This document shows, piece by piece, positions 11,795 to 26,700 of a DNA stretch of 64,000 bases (the first letter of the stretch is position 1; each line of letters begins with the position of its first letter). The DNA comes from Leptasterias polaris (Eukaryota; Echinodermata; Asteroidea; Forcipulatida; Asteriidae): NCBI GenBank assembly GCA_037783415.1, contig JAZGTN010000296.1, forward strand, positions 186,001-250,000. The letters run 5' to 3'. The notes under the pieces are model-generated. The model was not told the origin of the DNA. It saw only the letters and a program-made list of their open reading frames with translations, and did not search any database. A program made the translations under genes and the position numbers.

Positions 11795-14700
11795 GTAAAG
11801 TCACACATTCTTTTCTCTATTTCAAACATGGCTTCTACTTGGTGGCCACTGGTGTCAATTTTAATCTCTAATAAAAACAAAAATAAATCTGTATTCACAG
11901 TGAGAAAGGAGTGTGTGTTTGACTGTACTCTTCCTTGCCCTACCCTGTGAATAGTTCGTGTTAGAAATCCCTCTTTGAATGCAGGCAGGAGGTACATGTA
12001 ATAAACCTGATTTTGATTTGTTGTGTGAGCAAAGCACATATCAAATGATTTATTAAGGATATTATAAATGTAAACCTGCGTAGTGATAAATTGAAATGAC
12101 ATGTGTGAACAGAATGGAAACTGTTTGACTAAATGTCAGAGGTCGTGACCTTTATATCAGGGATTATGCTGAAATATGTGTTGTGGTACAGCTGAAAGGT
12201 ATGAGCTAAATAAACACAAAATGTACTATTAATATGTACCCTACTGGATAAACAAAGACATTTGGTTTCTTCATAGAGAAGCACAATTTTAATAACATGT
12301 ACACTGGAACACTTTCTAGGAAATAAATTTGAATGATTCTTTTGTTTGAGGAAGTACAAATTGCACCAACATTATACTTTTTCTCTAAAAATGTTAGACA
12401 TTCAATGGAATCGCCCATTTCAATTTTTTTTTTTTTTTACCAATTGACCATTTTGAAAAGTATTTTGTTATGTGCTTTCTTTTGTCAATGTGTTAAGTTA
12501 AATAAATTGACGACATCAGATTTGTCAACAGGGTCATATCAGAAATGAGATATCATGGAAACAAGTCCCGGGGGCAGTAATGTTAATAGGATATTCAATG
12601 AATGCTTGCATGATTTCTCTAATGTTATGGTCATATTATCTCATGTTATGTTCGTCATCCTGTAAGTAAGGGAGTATATAATGAACTGCTGATGATTGAA
12701 TGTAACATCCATCTTCCCTAATGACCAATAAATCAATTCCTCAATGGTCTGGCACCCCACCTTCCATACCACAGTTTCATATTTATGCTGAAGCCAAGAG
12801 ACTGACAGTCAGCCTATATATACATGAAATGGGATCTTTCCAAATAAATAAGGCTGTGTGTGATTGGTTAAACAGTAGTGATTGATATGAAAGGCTGAAG
12901 GTGATTGGGTGTTTGAGTTGATTCAATGCTAAAATGTGTAGTGAAAGAGAGAGAGTGACCTTTAACTGAGAATAATTTGAAGTAGGTGATGAATTAAGTC
13001 TGTCATATGCTTGATGGTTGACCCAGTATCATGCCATGCATCATTAAGACCTCTCCAATCTATTCTTTATTGTATGTGTACCAATTGCCATAGTTTTTAT
13101 ATGTATACAAATTGTAGTTTAGTCAAAGATCTGTTCTGTCAAGCATTTAAAGGATTGATTCCTTAGGGTTACTGCAAACTTTGTAATGTTATTGTAATAT
13201 AAGTCGTCAGTCATATTGGAGCCAGTATGTGCCATTATTGACATGTAGTCCCTTCAGAATATATGATTTGGTTTTCTACTTGAATCAAGATGTTCATTCA
13301 TGTAATGATGTCGATTATAGAAAGTTCATCATAGTAATCATGATATACCTGTTAGTACAATATCAATAATTGATTGATTTGGATTAAATTCAATATTCCA
13401 CGCCAATGTTGATGCTACAAAATCAAACTTTACACCCTGGCTTATTGCATGATGTGATACAGCCATATTACTTGTCTGCTGAACCCTAGGTCAGGAATGG
13501 CTTCCGGATTGAGAAGGGAATAATGAGTTTATTTTAGGAGATTACCAAGTTACCAAAGTCCACGTGTACATTCTGTACATGTGCACCTTATGAGTAGTGA
13601 GTACCAGGGAAGACAGTATAGTTGGCACACGTACAATGTACATGTACATGTACATGAATGCAATGCAGCATTGCACACCCAGCACAACTCAGGGGTCAAT
13701 TAGGTCACGTTGGGGTCAAAGAGTAATTTTCCTATAGACTGTTCACACACATATGCAGAGGGCAGGGTCTCATGTGAATTGTGATGTGGCAAACCACATG
13801 GCACTATTTCACTCTGCTGCATGGTGTACTGCAGAACCTCACACAGGGTTCTAACTGACCTTGGTAGCCCCAAAAAGAGTGGAATTTACTGAATTTTTAG
13901 TGGTTTAACTTTGGCTGAGAGCTGAAGAGATCAGGGGCTGGACTAACAGGTGTTGTCCACAGTAGTTTGTCCTGATATGAGGACAGGTTTTAATTAGGTA
14001 GTGTTGTTCATCAGAAGCACAGTGGGTGTTAAGGTGAAATGATGGTGGGTTGCCTCCCTATGCATGGTCTGAGTTGCATCAATATGGTCAAGAGATGATC
14101 CATTGTGGCAGAACTACTGGGTGTTCATGATATCTCTTGTTTACCGCTAATTAACTGGTAAGTATTAATACTATATGAGAGTTGATGAATGATTGATATC
14201 TTTGCTTTTATTCTCTACTGGAGAAAGAAAGAAAGAAATCAGGATTTCCTGGGTATTGTTGCCGCTAAAAGAAGAAAAAACACTGAGTCAGTTTTAATAT
14301 TTCCAAGTTGAAGATTTTGCTCATGGATTTCTCTTGAATTATTGTGTTGTTTTTATTTCAGTAGTTTTTAAACAAACCATTTGTATCAGTACAAGTGACA
14401 TGAGAATAAAGTGATACACTGTAGATTATATTGAGTAAGGATGAATTAATGAAGAGGTGTCAAAGCTATGGATCCTTCCAACCACTAACCCTCAACTACA
14501 TGACCCTCCCATGTACACATACATTCAAATATTGAACTTGATTGTAAACCACAGCATGGATTTCACTGCACCTTTTATAACCAGTTTGACATTTGTACCA
14601 AATACCAAAGTACTCATTATTACGGTGGCTTGCAGAGAGTTGAAGAACTGAAAGTCTCAAACCTGCAGCTCCTCAAGAATCACAAGTGCACGTAGCTGTC

Positions 14701-17700
14701 TATGTTGAATTGACCCACATGAAATATAATATTCTCAATTGGAAGGGCTCTTGTCATATTCAATTGGGGTCCTGTTGGATTTCTAATCAACTTGGACAAG
14801 AACATTCATTGCATGGGAATGAAAAATTTGTAAGTCGTTTTGTGGTCTGATTTGTACACAAATTTGAGAGTGAGTGCAGCAGTCTGGGATGGTGTCAAAT
14901 GTCAGACTTATGACGTATTCCTGGCACTGAGTTTATATTTTATAGCAAGAAACTAGAAAGTGGATCAAAGTCTACGTATTTCTATTTAAAGAGGGCATCA
15001 TACTTCATAAAGTATCTTCCGTTTTTAAAAAGGTGGACAAAAATACAAACTTTTCCCTGTGTTTTATTTGGTACTTGAGTGTTTACATGGACAGAATGTA
15101 TACATGCAAAAAAGGAGTGTTTTGATTGAAGCTGCAATTATTTGATTTGCAGTCCCAATTGGTAATTTTATACGGCATAAATCAGGAATGCAATTAAGTT
15201 TAGAGTTGCCCTTTTAAGTATAAATGTAATATTAACTGAAATATTGTTATTTCTGAAGTGTAAAGGTCATATCGTGTTTGAAATCCAGCATGGCAAAGTT
15301 CTGGCTTAACTGCTACTGATGAATGGTCATTATCAGGAATTATCTCTTAACTAAGAAACCATAGAAAACACAATTTTGGCGGGTATCAAAGTTCATGGGA
15401 ACACAGGCACCTGGTGTTCACGCTATTGAAAAGCTGGATTCTTCACAATAGGAACATACCTGGCTGCCCAGGCCATGGCATTTTGTTGTCAAATATATCG
15501 CCTTTCTATCTGTTTTACTGAATTCCAGCGGCTGTTAGTGCTGATCAAAACTCTATTACTGTCGACAGGGTATAACCACATTGGTATTTAGTTGGCTGGA
15601 TGGTATCGGTGTGTGCTTTTGACTCCATGCCGTGAGCCTCAGTCATCTAAGCTGTCCTGGGGGCTGGTATGGTACGTTTCATATATGATATCCAACAGCA
15701 TTTGCTCACTCTTTGCCTCAATTAATTGTAAGAAAATAGGGTCATGTTCCACCCACTGGGCGCAGTTCTTACACGTATACTCCTGTCTCCACCTACTCTT
15801 GCAATGGCTGATGGGAAGAGATCGCATAGTGGAATGCTAACGAAGTACTGGCGTGGCTTATAAACAGGCATCTCATCCTGTCTGTTAGACACAATGCAGA
15901 TTGGATTGAGCGGGAAAACACGAGGGGTGTGTGGTTACAGGATAGAGGGTCTTGTTAACAGGTGTATTGGTACAGGTGTTGATGGTCTGAGAGGGGAGTG
16001 TGTACATCGACATATATTCCAAGGAGATATTCAAGATGTTGGATATTGCTTGTATGGGAGTTGCTCAAGAGGAAATGAAAAATTGTTGTGTTTCAGCTGA
16101 AGCGGCTACTACCACTGCCAGGGCTGCCAGCGCTGCCATTTATTTCATAATGGTATGTATTGTTGATGGAATCAAAATGCTAAAGCTTCAAGGAGACTGT
16201 CTTGATTGAGTGCATTATATCCATTTAATAGTACCTGAAATTTGTCAATTAGTTTATTTCTTAGTGGAAAACTGTGAGCAGTGTAATGTTATATACATGT
16301 ATGTACATCTTAAGGCCCTCTTAAGACTCTTACTATTTATACTTCAACAACACTGTTGCAGCTTTGTGACATTTGATGACACTAAAAAAACAAATGATCT
16401 TGTTGAACTGTGTCTATGTTTTGCAGAACTTTTATAGATACATTGTAAATGTAAGTCCAAGCTATCATTCCATACATATCTCATGAACACTGTATTGAAA
16501 TCAAATTCCTAATCGGTAGTAACAGAAAACCTGGATGATTTTTTCAAGACTTGAAGTTGTTCTCATAAGAAACGCCTTGTCAGGACTCTAGATACTTCTA
16601 GACATTTGTTAGATATATTGCTTTCATTCAGTCATCTGTTGTTAGCCATCATCTCTAGCTAACCAACGTTACCAAACACACCACTTCCTCCAGCCATTGC
16701 CACATTCCAATCATACATATTTCTCTGCTTTCATTCCAATATTTCTGAGCACGATGTGTGATTCTGACCTGGTATTGAAATGAAATACACAGGTGCATAG
16801 GAGAAAGGTTGCTTCCAGTCAAAAAGATTTATTTTATTACATGTAAGTTGTTAAAGATTGATAGCTATTTAAAGAAGACGATCTGAAAATGTTTACCATG
16901 AGGCATTTTTAATAGAGTAGCAAAGTTCATGGATAAGCAAGGCGTAATAATCAAAATTATTTTAATTGAATGTACTTTATTTTATGTTGTTATGAAGCAC
17001 TAGTTATGGGTAAAGGAGAATACAAGTTGCCAAGAGTTGCCAACTTGTAGTTACCTCAAGAAGTTGCCAGTGGGTTCTGTCTTGCAGATATCCCTGAGTT
17101 ACTGGTGCTTTCTAATTTATATTTATTTTGCTGTTTTGAGTTACATTTAAGGTGCGCCCATGTAGGTTCACAATAATCAGGTACATGTACATGTAAAAGT
17201 ACCTACAGTCTATTACTCCTACAAAGAGTGTCTTCATCAAGTCCTTTAAGACGTTGGAACGTCAAGTTCACCAAGGGGGGTGGCAGCTTAAAGTAATAAT
17301 TTTTACCAGACCATGACTGACGATGAGACTTATTATCAAATGGTTACATGTTGGATTATGGGAGAGTCAAGAAATACATATATAAGATGTTTGTCAGTTT
17401 GATCATTCATACATAAATCATTCAATGCTGTGTGTACTTTTAAAAAAATGCATCTTAATTATATGCGATGTAATACATGCACCATCTGAAAAGAGCAAGC
17501 TATTTTTGTACCACCATTCTTGATTTAATATTGAAATAACAGCTGTTACACTGAGTGGTCTGTCTGCACAGAGACTAGGTCTGTTTCTTGTAAATGGTTG
17601 AGATGGTGATGTCTTGAAATTTATAAACTGATATTAAGATTTCATTCAGAGAGGCACAGTTGGTTATGTGTACAATGTTTGTGGTACTGTACTGTAAATA

Positions 17701-20700
17701 TCATTGGATATTATACACATTAACGATTGAAGTACAAATGTACCGGAAATTCATTTCTCGTGGATTCACTTGAGCATGAAAAGATGTAAATATGTGTAAA
17801 AGATAAAGGATCTGTGTCTAAATGATGCATACTATTGACATACATCCTTATGTATACAAATATTGTAATATATATGCACCGTATTTCCTTGTTAGGAAGA
17901 TGCACGGAGATGCATATGAACTGAATTTGTAGCTCAGAGCTGAATAAGTATTCAAATAAGTGTAAACAGACGTACAATCTCTTGACATGGTACTCCAAGA
18001 CTAACAACTTGTGACTGAAACTAATGACTAATTTATCTTTATGCAAGGAATTTTGTTGGACTGTAATTAGTGGCTAATAAATATTCATGAACAGATGAGT
18101 GAAGAGAAGATAAGTGCTTATTGAGCTGATCTTTCCAGCATTTACACACTTGAGTCTTGACTCCAGTTCAACAACTTGAATCGATCGGACTGGATTCAAT
18201 TATTGAGTTCAATTCTAAGCTATTTCTCCCTTGAGTTTAGGAAGCTACTGCTAGTATTTCTCCCATGTGAGGTTTATAATCAAGTCAATCCTTCATGTGG
18301 CAATCTCAACCGCTTGGCATTCTATCTTGTCTCATTGTTTTTCTACTGATGTACACGCTGCAGCAGGCGATGGAGAAAACTCATTTCACAGATATTGGTT
18401 TACAAAACAAAACTTACAAAGGTTAGGGTTGTCTAGGGTTTTAAAACTATGGGAAATGCCTTGAAGTAGTACAGAAATGTACATGAAGACCACGGAACAG
18501 AAATTGGTAGCTGCTTTTTTCAAAGAGAGAAGCCAATAAAGGTTAACACTTTGTGCAACATGGATGTGGGCAATAACTATCTGTAAATGTCATTGAAGAA
18601 TGAAAAGTGTTGTAAGTACACTAAAGTTAGATACCTTAGGGAAAACTTTGACTGCATGGTTTTGGAGTCTGTAGGAGACCTTGGTTCCTGATCCTAATTA
18701 GAGCTTAAGCCTGGAATGGTAATCAGACAACAACTGTCGTTTCATTCAAGTCAAATCTGTAGGACTTAAAACAGACTGATATGATATATTGTAGAAATAG
18801 TTTGGCCCTATTCATGCACTGAGAAGTTGTGTAGTACTCTTGTTAGTGTATACAAGGGACTAGATACAGATTTGTTCTTTGATCTGTTTGATAGCTTAAC
18901 CCCTATTATTCAAGCAATTCAAAACCATTTATGAAATGTAAAACTAACTTTATTCTTTAATTTTATTTCTTTTCATTATGCAGTTGGAGATGAAGCCACC
19001 GATGATTTTCAGATGTTATCATCTGCCTTGGACTGTCAGATAGCAGATGAACTTCTGACTTCACTGGGACGACTGCAGAAATACGCCTCCAATGACAATG
19101 GCTTCAATAGGTTGGTATATCAAAACAATAACATTAGTCATAGCTAACGTACAGTATACTGACTAACTTAATATTGGGGATGCTTAAACAAACAGCACAC
19201 TCTTCGTATTGTGACCAAATCATTACGTCAGGCAAGCACACACCTTGCGTATAGTGGCCAGTTCATTGGGTAGACAGATGATAGGCAACTTGGGAACTGT
19301 GACTGTTATACTTCGTAGTATGTAGCCACCTGCAGACTTAGGTCAGCTTACTTCATTATTAGACAAAAGACACACACCTTTCAAGACTCTTGTAGAATAC
19401 AATAAATTTATCTTGTCAAATATCTTGTGGCTTTCAGGGTAACGAGTATGTAGTTTAGTATGGAGAATCCTGACCACCTTTGATCCTCCCTCAAACATTT
19501 GATGACCAAACATTAGATGACAGCTAAAGCCGTTGTTCACCTTGATTACATGTATATAAATTTCATGAATGAAATATTTTGTGACTATTGAATCTTACGT
19601 TTGAAGCAAGATGCACGCATCGAGACACAATTTTGTACAACTGTAGGGGCCTACATGTATGTCCAATGATATCTGTAAAGTGTTGGATTCAGTTTTGTAT
19701 TTCATAAAATAAGCTGAAATTTTGTTGAGTCTTCATGAAATAAAAACTTAAAGGATATCTATTTGTTTGTTTAAAATTGATTGAAATAGCAAGAGTATGA
19801 CGTTGGTCTTTGAGGGGGGTGTAGTCAGTTGTTGGATTTCCTACAGACTCTGCAATTGATTGAAACAAAAGCAACATTCAACCTGAATCAGTCTGGTGTC
19901 ATGGCCGTTGGGCTCATTTATATTGCTACACGTACTCCCCTCCACTGGGAAACTGCCCTCCAGATAGCCCTATAAAAACAACCTATATCACTAGCCTTGT
20001 TACTATCTTATGTCAAGCTAGGCTAGGTCAAAGTTCAGAAGGTCAGATTTTGGTGGTAGGAGACATTATTAGTTGGGAGGTATTGACTGGCGGGCATGCA
20101 GGTGCCAGATGTTGAGAATTGGATTCCAAGATATCATTTGTGTGATATTATAAGTCAAGCATGGAATGTACACGCACATACATTTACACCCAACGCTTTA
20201 AGATCATGATTGGATTTGAATGTGAGGGACATGTATGTAAGTAAATACTTCATTGATTTTGTTGGCACTTTCCTGGGATGAATATTTCTGTTGAGACAAG
20301 GGATTTGATAAATGAGGTCCTTGTAAGATACTCAAGTTGATTCAATGGTGACAAGGTGAGTATTGCAATGTTTAATCAATCACTGCATTGGTTTGTCACT
20401 CATTGTCATTTGCAGGGTTCTGTATTGTACTTTTTATTGAAGTGAAAGGAAGTAGTGTGTGGACATTGGATTTGTTATGAGTGTCCTGCTTCTAACTGCA
20501 GATGGACCTGATGTTCACCACACCATAAATTAAAATGTTCAAATAAGTCCACAAAGGAAGCAAAGCAGACAAACATCATGGGAGTCTGTGGTAGAGCTTC
20601 ACACTGACCTATCAGTTGTAGTTATCAGAAATCTCACTTTGTGGACACTAACTCTCATCTAAAAAGTCTAGGTCCAACTCTTAACTGATGAAGTTATTGG

Positions 20701-23700
20701 ATTTTCTAGAAATCAGAGCCCCGAACACACAAACTGCCCAGCAAAAAATACTGCTGATAAACTTAATATTAGTAGCAGTTTATTTGTTCGCTTCATTTTA
20801 CTAAGCAAGATCTGTATTTGCTTTGTTCATTTGTGTGCATCACATCTTAATAAAGTGGAGTCTTGCTCTGCAAATGAGTTAAGCATTTAGTGACTGAGTT
20901 GGTTCTTTTAAATTGTTATTTTCCAAGGAAGGCAATATATTATTGAGTTCCCAGCATGGTTTCTTGATGATGGAATCCAAAGGGGACCTGATACCCCCAC
21001 TGTGTGTTCACACTCCTCACACGAGGTCTTAGATATTATTCTTGATGACCCTAGACAGGTGGCCTGACAAACATGGCCCAGTACCCCTCCATACCTACCC
21101 TCCCTGCTTGGCTGGCCAGTACTTTCCCATGGTATTCTGGACTGCTAAACCAAATACCAAGACATACTGAGCCAATTTGATGTGAGACTTGTTGAAACAG
21201 GGGGTGTCTGTCATGGTTGGTTGTTTGTCCATGTTTCCCTGGTACCCCATGGGCTTGGATTATATAGACACTACATGTATGAAAAAGTGCAGGCAACCAA
21301 GTGACTGAGTGTTGATGTTGGAAGAGTCTGGTTAAATAAGAAGTCAAACTGAAATGTACCAATTAAATTTTGCTTAATAGGAATTACAAGTTTTGAGAGG
21401 AAAATGATGAGAACGAACTGATCATTGTTGAGATTTTACTTTATCAACTTTTTCCAAAGCCACAACTCCTCAAAAAAAGAAGATATTTCTATGGTGCTAT
21501 CACAAACCTCTCTAGGTAGTGAGTTATTACACCACCACCAACTCTTAATTCATGATGGTACATGAATCTTACAAGCCTGAAATTATAAAAAAGAAGCATC
21601 AAGTCACAAAATCGTAGAACAAAAAACAGAAATGGCTTTTCAGAAAGATTTCAAAAACTGTTTGCATAGAGCATGCTGAAGTACAAGTTTTTGATGCTAT
21701 GAACATTCATTCTATTCATCTGATTTTTAAGTCAAAATAGCAGTTTCCAACCTTTGATCTTTTTAATGATGCAAACACTGTTTACAGTATAGGTATAAAA
21801 TCCAGTTGTTGGAGAAATATTGCAGAAAAAATGTTTGTGAGTGAGTGAAGTAATTGGTGCCAGTAAACTCAATTAGAAGATGACTCGGGTCTTAGACTTA
21901 GTTAGCATAGTGCAGTACATTGTATATGCAAAAGTACCACTCAAAAGAATTCATTTTGAAATTGTATTGTAAGGATGATTAAATCTACAAAATGAACTCT
22001 GTAAATCTATGCTGCTTTGACAGGATTATTAAACCAAGAATTCTGCAGAGTCAATTTCATTAGATTTTTATGAACCTGTAGACTAGAGGTTGACTGGATT
22101 AATTAACGAAACATGTAAAGTACATCTGCTCAAGAAATCAATATTTGAAACTTTGTCTTCAAAATTGTGAGAACAAATGTTGAAGATACTTTCCTATGAA
22201 GTATATAAAATGCATTATTAGCGCGATTCAGTTTGGTTAATTTATCACAGTAAGAAAGCTGAACATTCAACTGAACAGTACACACATCTCAAGTTGTTTC
22301 TGAAATATTAATTATTAATCTTTCCATAGTGGTTGTTTTGATTAAATCTTTTCAGTAGGAAAGGAAATAATTGTACGTCGAAGGGCTTTCTCCATTCAAA
22401 TTTTAAAATGAAATGATTTGATTGTATATGTGTACATCAAGCAATGGTGCATGCGAGGGATGTCTAATTAATACAACTAGGGTTTGATACACGACTCAAA
22501 TAAATCCAATACAAACAGTCCAAGATCCAATACCAACATCTTGCCCACAGCACATCAGCAAAGTCATTTCAGACTCAGTGGTTTCACCCCCAGCTCACCC
22601 AAGAGAATACCCTCAGACTCATTTTTAATTTTTAATATCAAGGAGGGGGATATCTTTGCATTGTGTTGTCCCTCAAGCTGAAGAGAAAGCTAGGCTGAAT
22701 CATGGTAATATCGATTGCCATAATAACAAAGCATCTGTTGGCTTTGATTGCATTTTACAGCAGCGGTGTCTAGTCAGGATTGCTTTTATACACACAATGT
22801 GGACAATTAATATTAGGATTGTTATGGGTAGATGTAGGAATAGATCTGTCTGAGAAGGAGGTTGATAGTAGGATTGTATGTAGGCAATACTGCAGGGGAA
22901 ATAACAGCCACTTCTCTATCCGTTATTAGCAAATCATGTCAACTTTCTTAAAGTCATCAGCTAAATGTCCAATCAATAAAAGAATCTGCTCAGTGCAGTG
23001 TTAAGAATACAACATGTAATTTACAGTCAAGACAGGGTGGTTATGACAGAGATTGCTCGTTCTTAATAACTTATTTAATTTTTCTAGATTTCTACTAAAT
23101 GTACCAGAATTAAAGGCATGAAATATATGTGGATACCTTTTTCCTGTTCACAATCTGGAAATGAGGTTGTGTTATCTGTATCAAGTAGAACGATGGCAGT
23201 CTAAAACTGATATGGAGGAAATGTTACAAACAAGCATTGAAGTTGTTTCACAGAGCATAAATAACATCAGTAAGGTAGTATGAATTGGAAGTGACACGTT
23301 TGCCCACACACCACTGTTTTCAGTCGGGCAGTTCAATTTCCTCATGTATTACCCTGCAAGCTTCTTGACTTTATAGAGAGTTATACATTGTACACGGTTC
23401 CTTCATTTGAGCTGCTGATGTTATTATACCTTGGGGTTGAGGAGTGACTGTGGGGAGGAAGTGGGGTAAGTGTGGGAGGATTGACACAAACTACTTGTCT
23501 TCTTTAGCTTGCATTTCTGCTTGTATTTCTGCTTGTATTTTCTGTGTACAAATGTCTCAGCAATCTGCTTAATGATAACATTTGTCTACATTGGCACTGT
23601 CCTATTGCTTCACTTTCAGGCCTGGAATTACACGGAGGCCATGGTCACTGTTGCCCTAGTCTTGTCCTTAGTGTCCCCTCAAAAAATGTCCATAGATTTT

Positions 23701-26700
23701 CCAATGTAAGTGCCCTTTACAAAATGAAAATGGCCTTGCCCTCTCAAAGATGAAATTCCAGGCCTGCAGTTTGATACAGAGCAATGTATCCAAACAGTGG
23801 CTGGAAGGAAGTATAGTTGGGTTCCTTTATTACATGTACATTGTATGAAGAGCCTGATGGCTGTTAGTTTTAAAAGTCAACAAAGACAAATTGCGGGACT
23901 GTTCTAAAAACTGTTTTTAAATGTCTAGAACATTGAGAAGAAAATGATCCTTACAGCGCTTGAAGTATGTAAGCTGGGAGAATTTCTTTATGCGTGCATA
24001 ACCCTAGTGAATGGTACAATACTATGAGGCTTCTTACAAGGGGGACTAGTGGAGTACAAAGGTTAACCCACACTCTGCACCATAGCCCACGGTTGATTTC
24101 AACACCAGGCTAGCTAATATACTCTATATTAAGTCTACAAATGCCTCTAGAGTGAACCACTATATTGAATTATGGAGTAATTTAATAGAAGACTAGGCCA
24201 AGTGTGTAGAGTTGACTGTAGTATTCTGACTACACCATAGAAATATGGATTCAGTATGGATTTGGCTGGAGATGAAGCAGAGATTTAAGTTGGACTCCGA
24301 TTAGGTTGCTCTTGATATAGTGCTGTCAAAATTATACTTGCATCGGAATGTTGAGTAGCTATGAAAGTGAAGAAGTTTAACTCTCATAGTTTGAAGGTGG
24401 AGATGGACATTGTGGTAATGGTAAGAAGTAGATGCTACTGGTCAACCAGTCAACCATTGTCATGGTTTAGCATGGTCAAGCTCATGAAGTTTGATATGAA
24501 TTTACCATTCAAGCTCATTTTTGTTACACAGTGGAGGAAGTGGGATTAGCTTACACTGACCAACTTTCTAAACTTGAGTTGGGGATTGAATATCCACCTC
24601 CATCTCAAAAGTAATTGCACCATCCCAGGTGCACATTAACAATTCATTTCCTGCCCCTGACCCTATGTTCGCTTTCTGTTTGGTTCAAGTTTTCATATTT
24701 AGCAATATTTTGTGTTTATTTGTTTGACCCAGGCAAATGGCAGCAAGGGGTCTGCTGGACTCATTGCGGACAATCTGTGACCCAGAGGAACGTGACATGG
24801 GCTTGGAGGTCATGCTTCGGCTATCAGAGGACCAGGGTAAGATTTTAAAACACCTGACAAAAAAAATAAAAAAATAATTTGTAGTTTTACCTTCTATTCT
24901 TGGTAACATTTTCTAGTGTGTTGACCAACCCTTTGAAACCATTTAACTGCACTGGGTGGATGAATTCACCACATGGTATCATATTGCAGGCTGGCTTAAT
25001 TAATCTAGCATTCAAAACCAGAGTGGGTGATATTAAATGGTCAGACAGTAGGAGGGTTAATTGTCTCTCTTTTTTGTTTCAACTCAGTATTGTATTTAAT
25101 CTCCACTCGAAGTTATCGATACTCAATAACGAAACACATATAGTCTCAATCAAATTATAGTAACTTCAGTTCAAGTTTCAAGTATATGTATGTCTTTTCC
25201 TTGGACTAAGAAATGTCTTTTTTACGTTGCTATGTAAATGACAGAGTCTTGAACAGAATGCCCTGTGGGTGTCGTGCACATAGAGCGTCCCTTACTGCTC
25301 ATAATTAAATAAAGGGTTGCTGTCGGCGTGGCGAGGTGTGCATTTTATGAGACGGAACAGCAGCTTATCTGTCCTTTTATCTTGGAGAGTACTCGGCCCT
25401 ATTGTACTATGCTGCAGGGTTTAATTACTGACTTTCAGTCGCTGGTAACGATGGAGTGCGTGCTCCACGCCTGCTTTTTGTCCCTGATCTCAAAACTTGT
25501 CCAATCAATTACAATCTCCAGGAATTCTTTGTTTACAAAGCTTTGGATATTTTCTGCCCAATCAGTTATTTTCACTAAGAACTATTATTATCAATGCTAC
25601 TCATTAAATGTCTTTCTTTCTTCATTTAATAAAATCTCAATCCTAAATTGAGCACAAGTATTTTTTCTTAACATATGATTTTGTACAATGGTTGGCCAAC
25701 AAAGAATTTATTGAAATATAAAAATAGTTTGAAGGCAAGTTTAAATTTGTAGTAATGATGAAATGATCAGATTATTCTAAGGGACTGTACTAACTAGTTT
25801 TGAAAGCAACAAAGGTTACAGTCCAAGTTGTAACAGAACTACTATAATTGATACAAGTGGTGTTTGAGGCTTTGCATGGTGTGGAATAAAGAAGTAACTA
25901 TAAATAAATAAATAGTAAACTTGCGGTTTCAACCATGTATTAAATCTCTTTTGTGGGAGTGTTGGCTCTGAAAAGAGCCGGTTTGGTCTCCTGAAGAAGA
26001 GCAGAGTATACTGCTGGAAACGAGGAGACCACACCGGCTCTTTTCAGAGCCAACACTCCCACAAAGAGATTTAATACATGGTTGTACCCGCAAGTTTACT
26101 AATTATTTATTTATAGTTACTTCTTATAATTTATATAAAAAGCGTTGGATAAGTATGGTACCCTATTCATGTTTTCACTTCTTGTCAATACATGAGTGAA
26201 GGGAACCAGTCAAGCCAGTTTGGTAACAATAACCTGCAAGGCACTCTCTGCTCATTCCAGCTGTGAAAACAACAACCCAAGGCCAGGAAATTAATTAGAC
26301 ATTTGATAGTTTTCTTTTTTAAATAATGAGGTGAGCCTATTCATTAATGAGGTACAATTGTTGGACAAAAATAGGTTAAAATTTGAACCACCCACAAACG
26401 ATGATTTCTGTGGTCCTGAAGGCCTTCAATTGTCTGATTTGTCTTATTGTAACTTTGAATCTTCAAGAAGGGGTGTTGTTGTAGTGTTAGCACATAGTGA
26501 TTTACTTGGAACTTTGCAAGTACGTACGTATGTCTAAGCAGTTATTGTAAGTCGATATGGCTGTATTGTATTGTTATGAAATGAAGTGGCTGTCTGGAGG
26601 GAAACGGTAACGATGAATGGTATACTTTTGATGATTTGTTTTGTTTTTTTCTTGCTATAATTTTTTTTTAATGGCCTGAGGTTTCAGCACAGCACACTAA

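Noticed and set aside
11623..12102. 159-codon minus ORF
   Set aside because: It lies opposite the tentative exon 1 and intron 1, with no recognisable domain or splice structure; likely chance.
16000..16209. Alanine/threonine-rich frame with acceptor-like and GTATGT donor-like ends, possible extra PPP4R1 exon
   Set aside because: No match to the protein family; exon 1 already joins exon 2 in phase without it, and the composition is low complexity.
21051..21362. 103-codon minus ORF in intron 2
   Set aside because: No splice sites, no domain, histidine/valine-rich mixture typical of a chance frame.
26331..26537. 68-codon plus ORF in intron 3 (NEVQLLDKNRLKFEPPTNDD)
   Set aside because: Reads fairly protein-like, but lies between two exons that already join in phase and has no convincing acceptor.
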